A DNA stretch of 64,000 nucleotides from Lunatimonas salinarum (GTDB lineage: Bacteria > Bacteroidota > Bacteroidia > Cytophagales > Cyclobacteriaceae): the NCBI RefSeq assembly GCF_017811155.1, contig NZ_JACVCV010000007.1, positions 1-64,000 of the forward strand. Direction: 5' to 3'. The translations under genes were made by a program, and so were the position numbers. Below are positions 62,931-64,000 of this stretch, piece after piece (the stretch's first letter is position 1; every line of letters begins with the position of its first letter). The notes below the pieces were generated by a model, which saw only the letters and a list, made by a program, of their open reading frames with translations, was not told the origin of the DNA and searched no databases.

Positions 62931-62934
62931 ACAC

Positions 62935-63378
62935 ATGAAAGGAACGTTAAATAAGTCAGTAGTGGAAAACTTCGACCTGGCGTTTGAAGAAAGATACGCC
63001 AAGGTGTTGACCAATGACGATGACGGAATAATCATTTGTGAGTTGTTGACGGACTATGTTCCGATCGAAGACTTTAAGCATACCTTTGAAAAGATTTCTA
63101 GCCTTGTCAAGAATGGGAGGTTTAGCAAGTTTATTTTTGACAAAAGAGCGCTACGTGCGTTTCATCAACCGAGCATGGAGTGGTATTTTCTCGTCTGGAA
63201 GAAGGAGATGTATAGCTATGGTTTAAAGGTACACCGTAAAATTCTTCCCTCGGAAAAATGGTTCGAAAAGATGGTTATGATTGCCAAATTGCAGATTATA
63301 GAAAATAACTCCGATAATATCATTGACAAGTTGGATATTAAATATTGTGACTCGGTGGAAGAAGCAATTTTATCTTAA
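62935..63378 (+). CDS. Conserved protein of unknown function, STAS-like size
   Basis: 147 residues. The pattern DGIIICELLTDYVPIEDFKHTFEKI, then KFIFDKRALRAFHQPSMEWYFLVW and GLKVHRKILPSEKWF, suggests an alpha/beta fold like STAS/SpoIIAA-type domains, with an alternating beta strand and helix. I cannot prove it. It lies between the small ORF and the flavin reductase gene, whose ATG overlaps its stop (TAATG). It may share function with them. Confidence 0.6.
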   Translation: MKGTLNKSVVENFDLAFEERYAKVLTNDDDGIIICELLTDYVPIEDFKHTFEKISSLVKNGRFSKFIFDKRALRAFHQPSMEWYFLVWKKEMYSYGLKVHRKILPSEKWFEKMVMIAKLQIIENNSDNIIDKLDIKYCDSVEEAILS

Positions 63379-64000
63379 TGAAACATTTCAGTAAATCAGA
63401 CCTTCTAGCAGCGGAAAAATCATTCCGAAGGGATTTTGTAAACACCTTGACGGGTTATAAATGCCTTCACCTTATTGGTACAATCAGCAATTCAGGGATT
63501 ACCAACTTGGCGCCATTTTCCCAAATAATACACGTTGGTGCAAGTCCTCCGTTGATTGGGGTCTTATTTCGTCCCCATACTGTCGTGCGACATACGTTAG
63601 AAAACATCCTCAGGACCTCTTACTTCACGCTTAATCACGTTACGGAGTCCTTTTACCGTGAAGCTCACCATAGTAGTGCGCGTTGGGAGGGATCTGAGTT
63701 TCAGGCAGTCGGTCTGGAAGAGGAGTATTTGGAAGGTTTTTCAGCGCCGTTTGTAAAGCGCAGCCCTCTTAAAATTGCCTGTAAATTGGAGGAGGTTCAA
63801 ACCCTGAAGTGTAATGGAACAGAGCTGGTAGTCGGGTCTGTGGAGCATGTATTTGTGAAGGATGACGCAGTTGGGTCAGACGGGTTGATTAGCGTATCGG
63901 AATTGGGATCCGTAGCTGTATCCGGCTTGGACGAGTACCACGTCGGAAGTCGCTTAGCACGTTTAAACTACGCCAAACCGGGTATCGCCGTTACCGATTA
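63378..64000 (+). CDS. Flavin reductase-like (FMN-binding) protein, at window edge
   Basis: At least 207 codons; the window ends in TA, so the stop probably lies at the very edge (63999-64001). I translated it by hand. The N-terminus reads MKHFSKSDLLAAEKSFRRDF, then VNTLTGYKCLHLIGTISNSG, NLAPFSQIIHVGASPPLIGV and FRPHTVVRHTLENILRTSYF. The flow (SNSGxxNLAPFSQ, then VGASPPLIGVLFRP) is that of the flavin reductase family of FMN-binding split barrels. These proteins bind FMN and reduce flavins or act as oxidoreductases. It overlaps the preceding gene by one base. Confidence 0.75.
   Translation, partial: MKHFSKSDLLAAEKSFRRDFVNTLTGYKCLHLIGTISNSGITNLAPFSQIIHVGASPPLIGVLFRPHTVVRHTLENILRTSYFTLNHVTESFYREAHHSSARWEGSEFQAVGLEEEYLEGFSAPFVKRSPLKIACKLEEVQTLKCNGTELVVGSVEHVFVKDDAVGSDGLISVSELGSVAVSGLDEYHVGSRLARLNYAKPGIAVTD

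Overview
The window is a stretch of chromosome from a Bacteroidota bacterium, most likely order Cytophagales and probably near Cyclobacteriaceae (inference). Reasons: Alternative Complex III gene order actABCDEF joined to a cytochrome c oxidase cluster; type IX secretion (T9SS) sorting domains and a PorD-like protein; the order bamD-rpoZ-coaBC-porD-recN; a long-form IspG; an OstA-like protein; and promoters of the Bacteroidota form TTTG-N19/20-TAnnTTTG. Nothing looks like a prophage, insertion sequence or CRISPR array.

Layout. 1-900: a small toxin-antitoxin remnant, with an intact antitoxin and a VapC toxin broken by a frameshift and a stop. 882-9659 (minus strand): fabI, recN, porD, coaBC, rpoZ, bamD, a T9SS cargo protein and an OstA/LptA-like envelope protein. 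9713-17198 (plus): tilS overlapping a cyclic-nucleotide-binding protein, mdh, a large membrane-anchored protein ending in seven propeller-like repeats, and an MscS channel. A tRNA-Cys with its terminator lies at 17290-17360 on the minus strand.

17652-33707 is the respiratory region. A textbook promoter drives actABCDEF, then coxB and coxA, heme O synthase, two tandem subunit III-type proteins and a subunit IV. A terminator at 31967-31997 separates this from SCO1, a DUF420 protein and a small CxxC membrane protein, which end at a second terminator (33676-33707). Together these encode the quinol-to-oxygen branch: ACIII oxidises quinol and passes electrons through c-hemes to an aa3-type oxidase, while SCO1 and heme O synthase help mature the CuA and heme centres.

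33720-59380 is mostly envelope and housekeeping: a very large NtrY-like sensor kinase, a large outer-membrane beta-barrel-like protein, an SDR next to long-form ispG, a MmcQ/YjbR protein with an ABC ATPase, a SlyD-type isomerase, a T9SS cargo protein, leuS, a DUF6089-like barrel, a second MscS channel, a cation/proton antiporter, a GNAT-nitrilase fusion, kdsC-kdsA and two L,D-transpeptidases of different families facing each other.

60463-64000 is the most suggestive region. A PTPS-type 6-pyruvoyl-tetrahydropterin synthase homologue overlaps folE. After a terminator come an SDR whose catalytic Tyr is replaced by Ile, three small unknown proteins and a flavin-reductase-like gene running to the window edge. 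I read this as a pterin/flavin cofactor cluster, possibly linked to a photolyase just outside the window (inference). Overall the window is an ordinary core chromosome with a few odd details rather than a mobile island.
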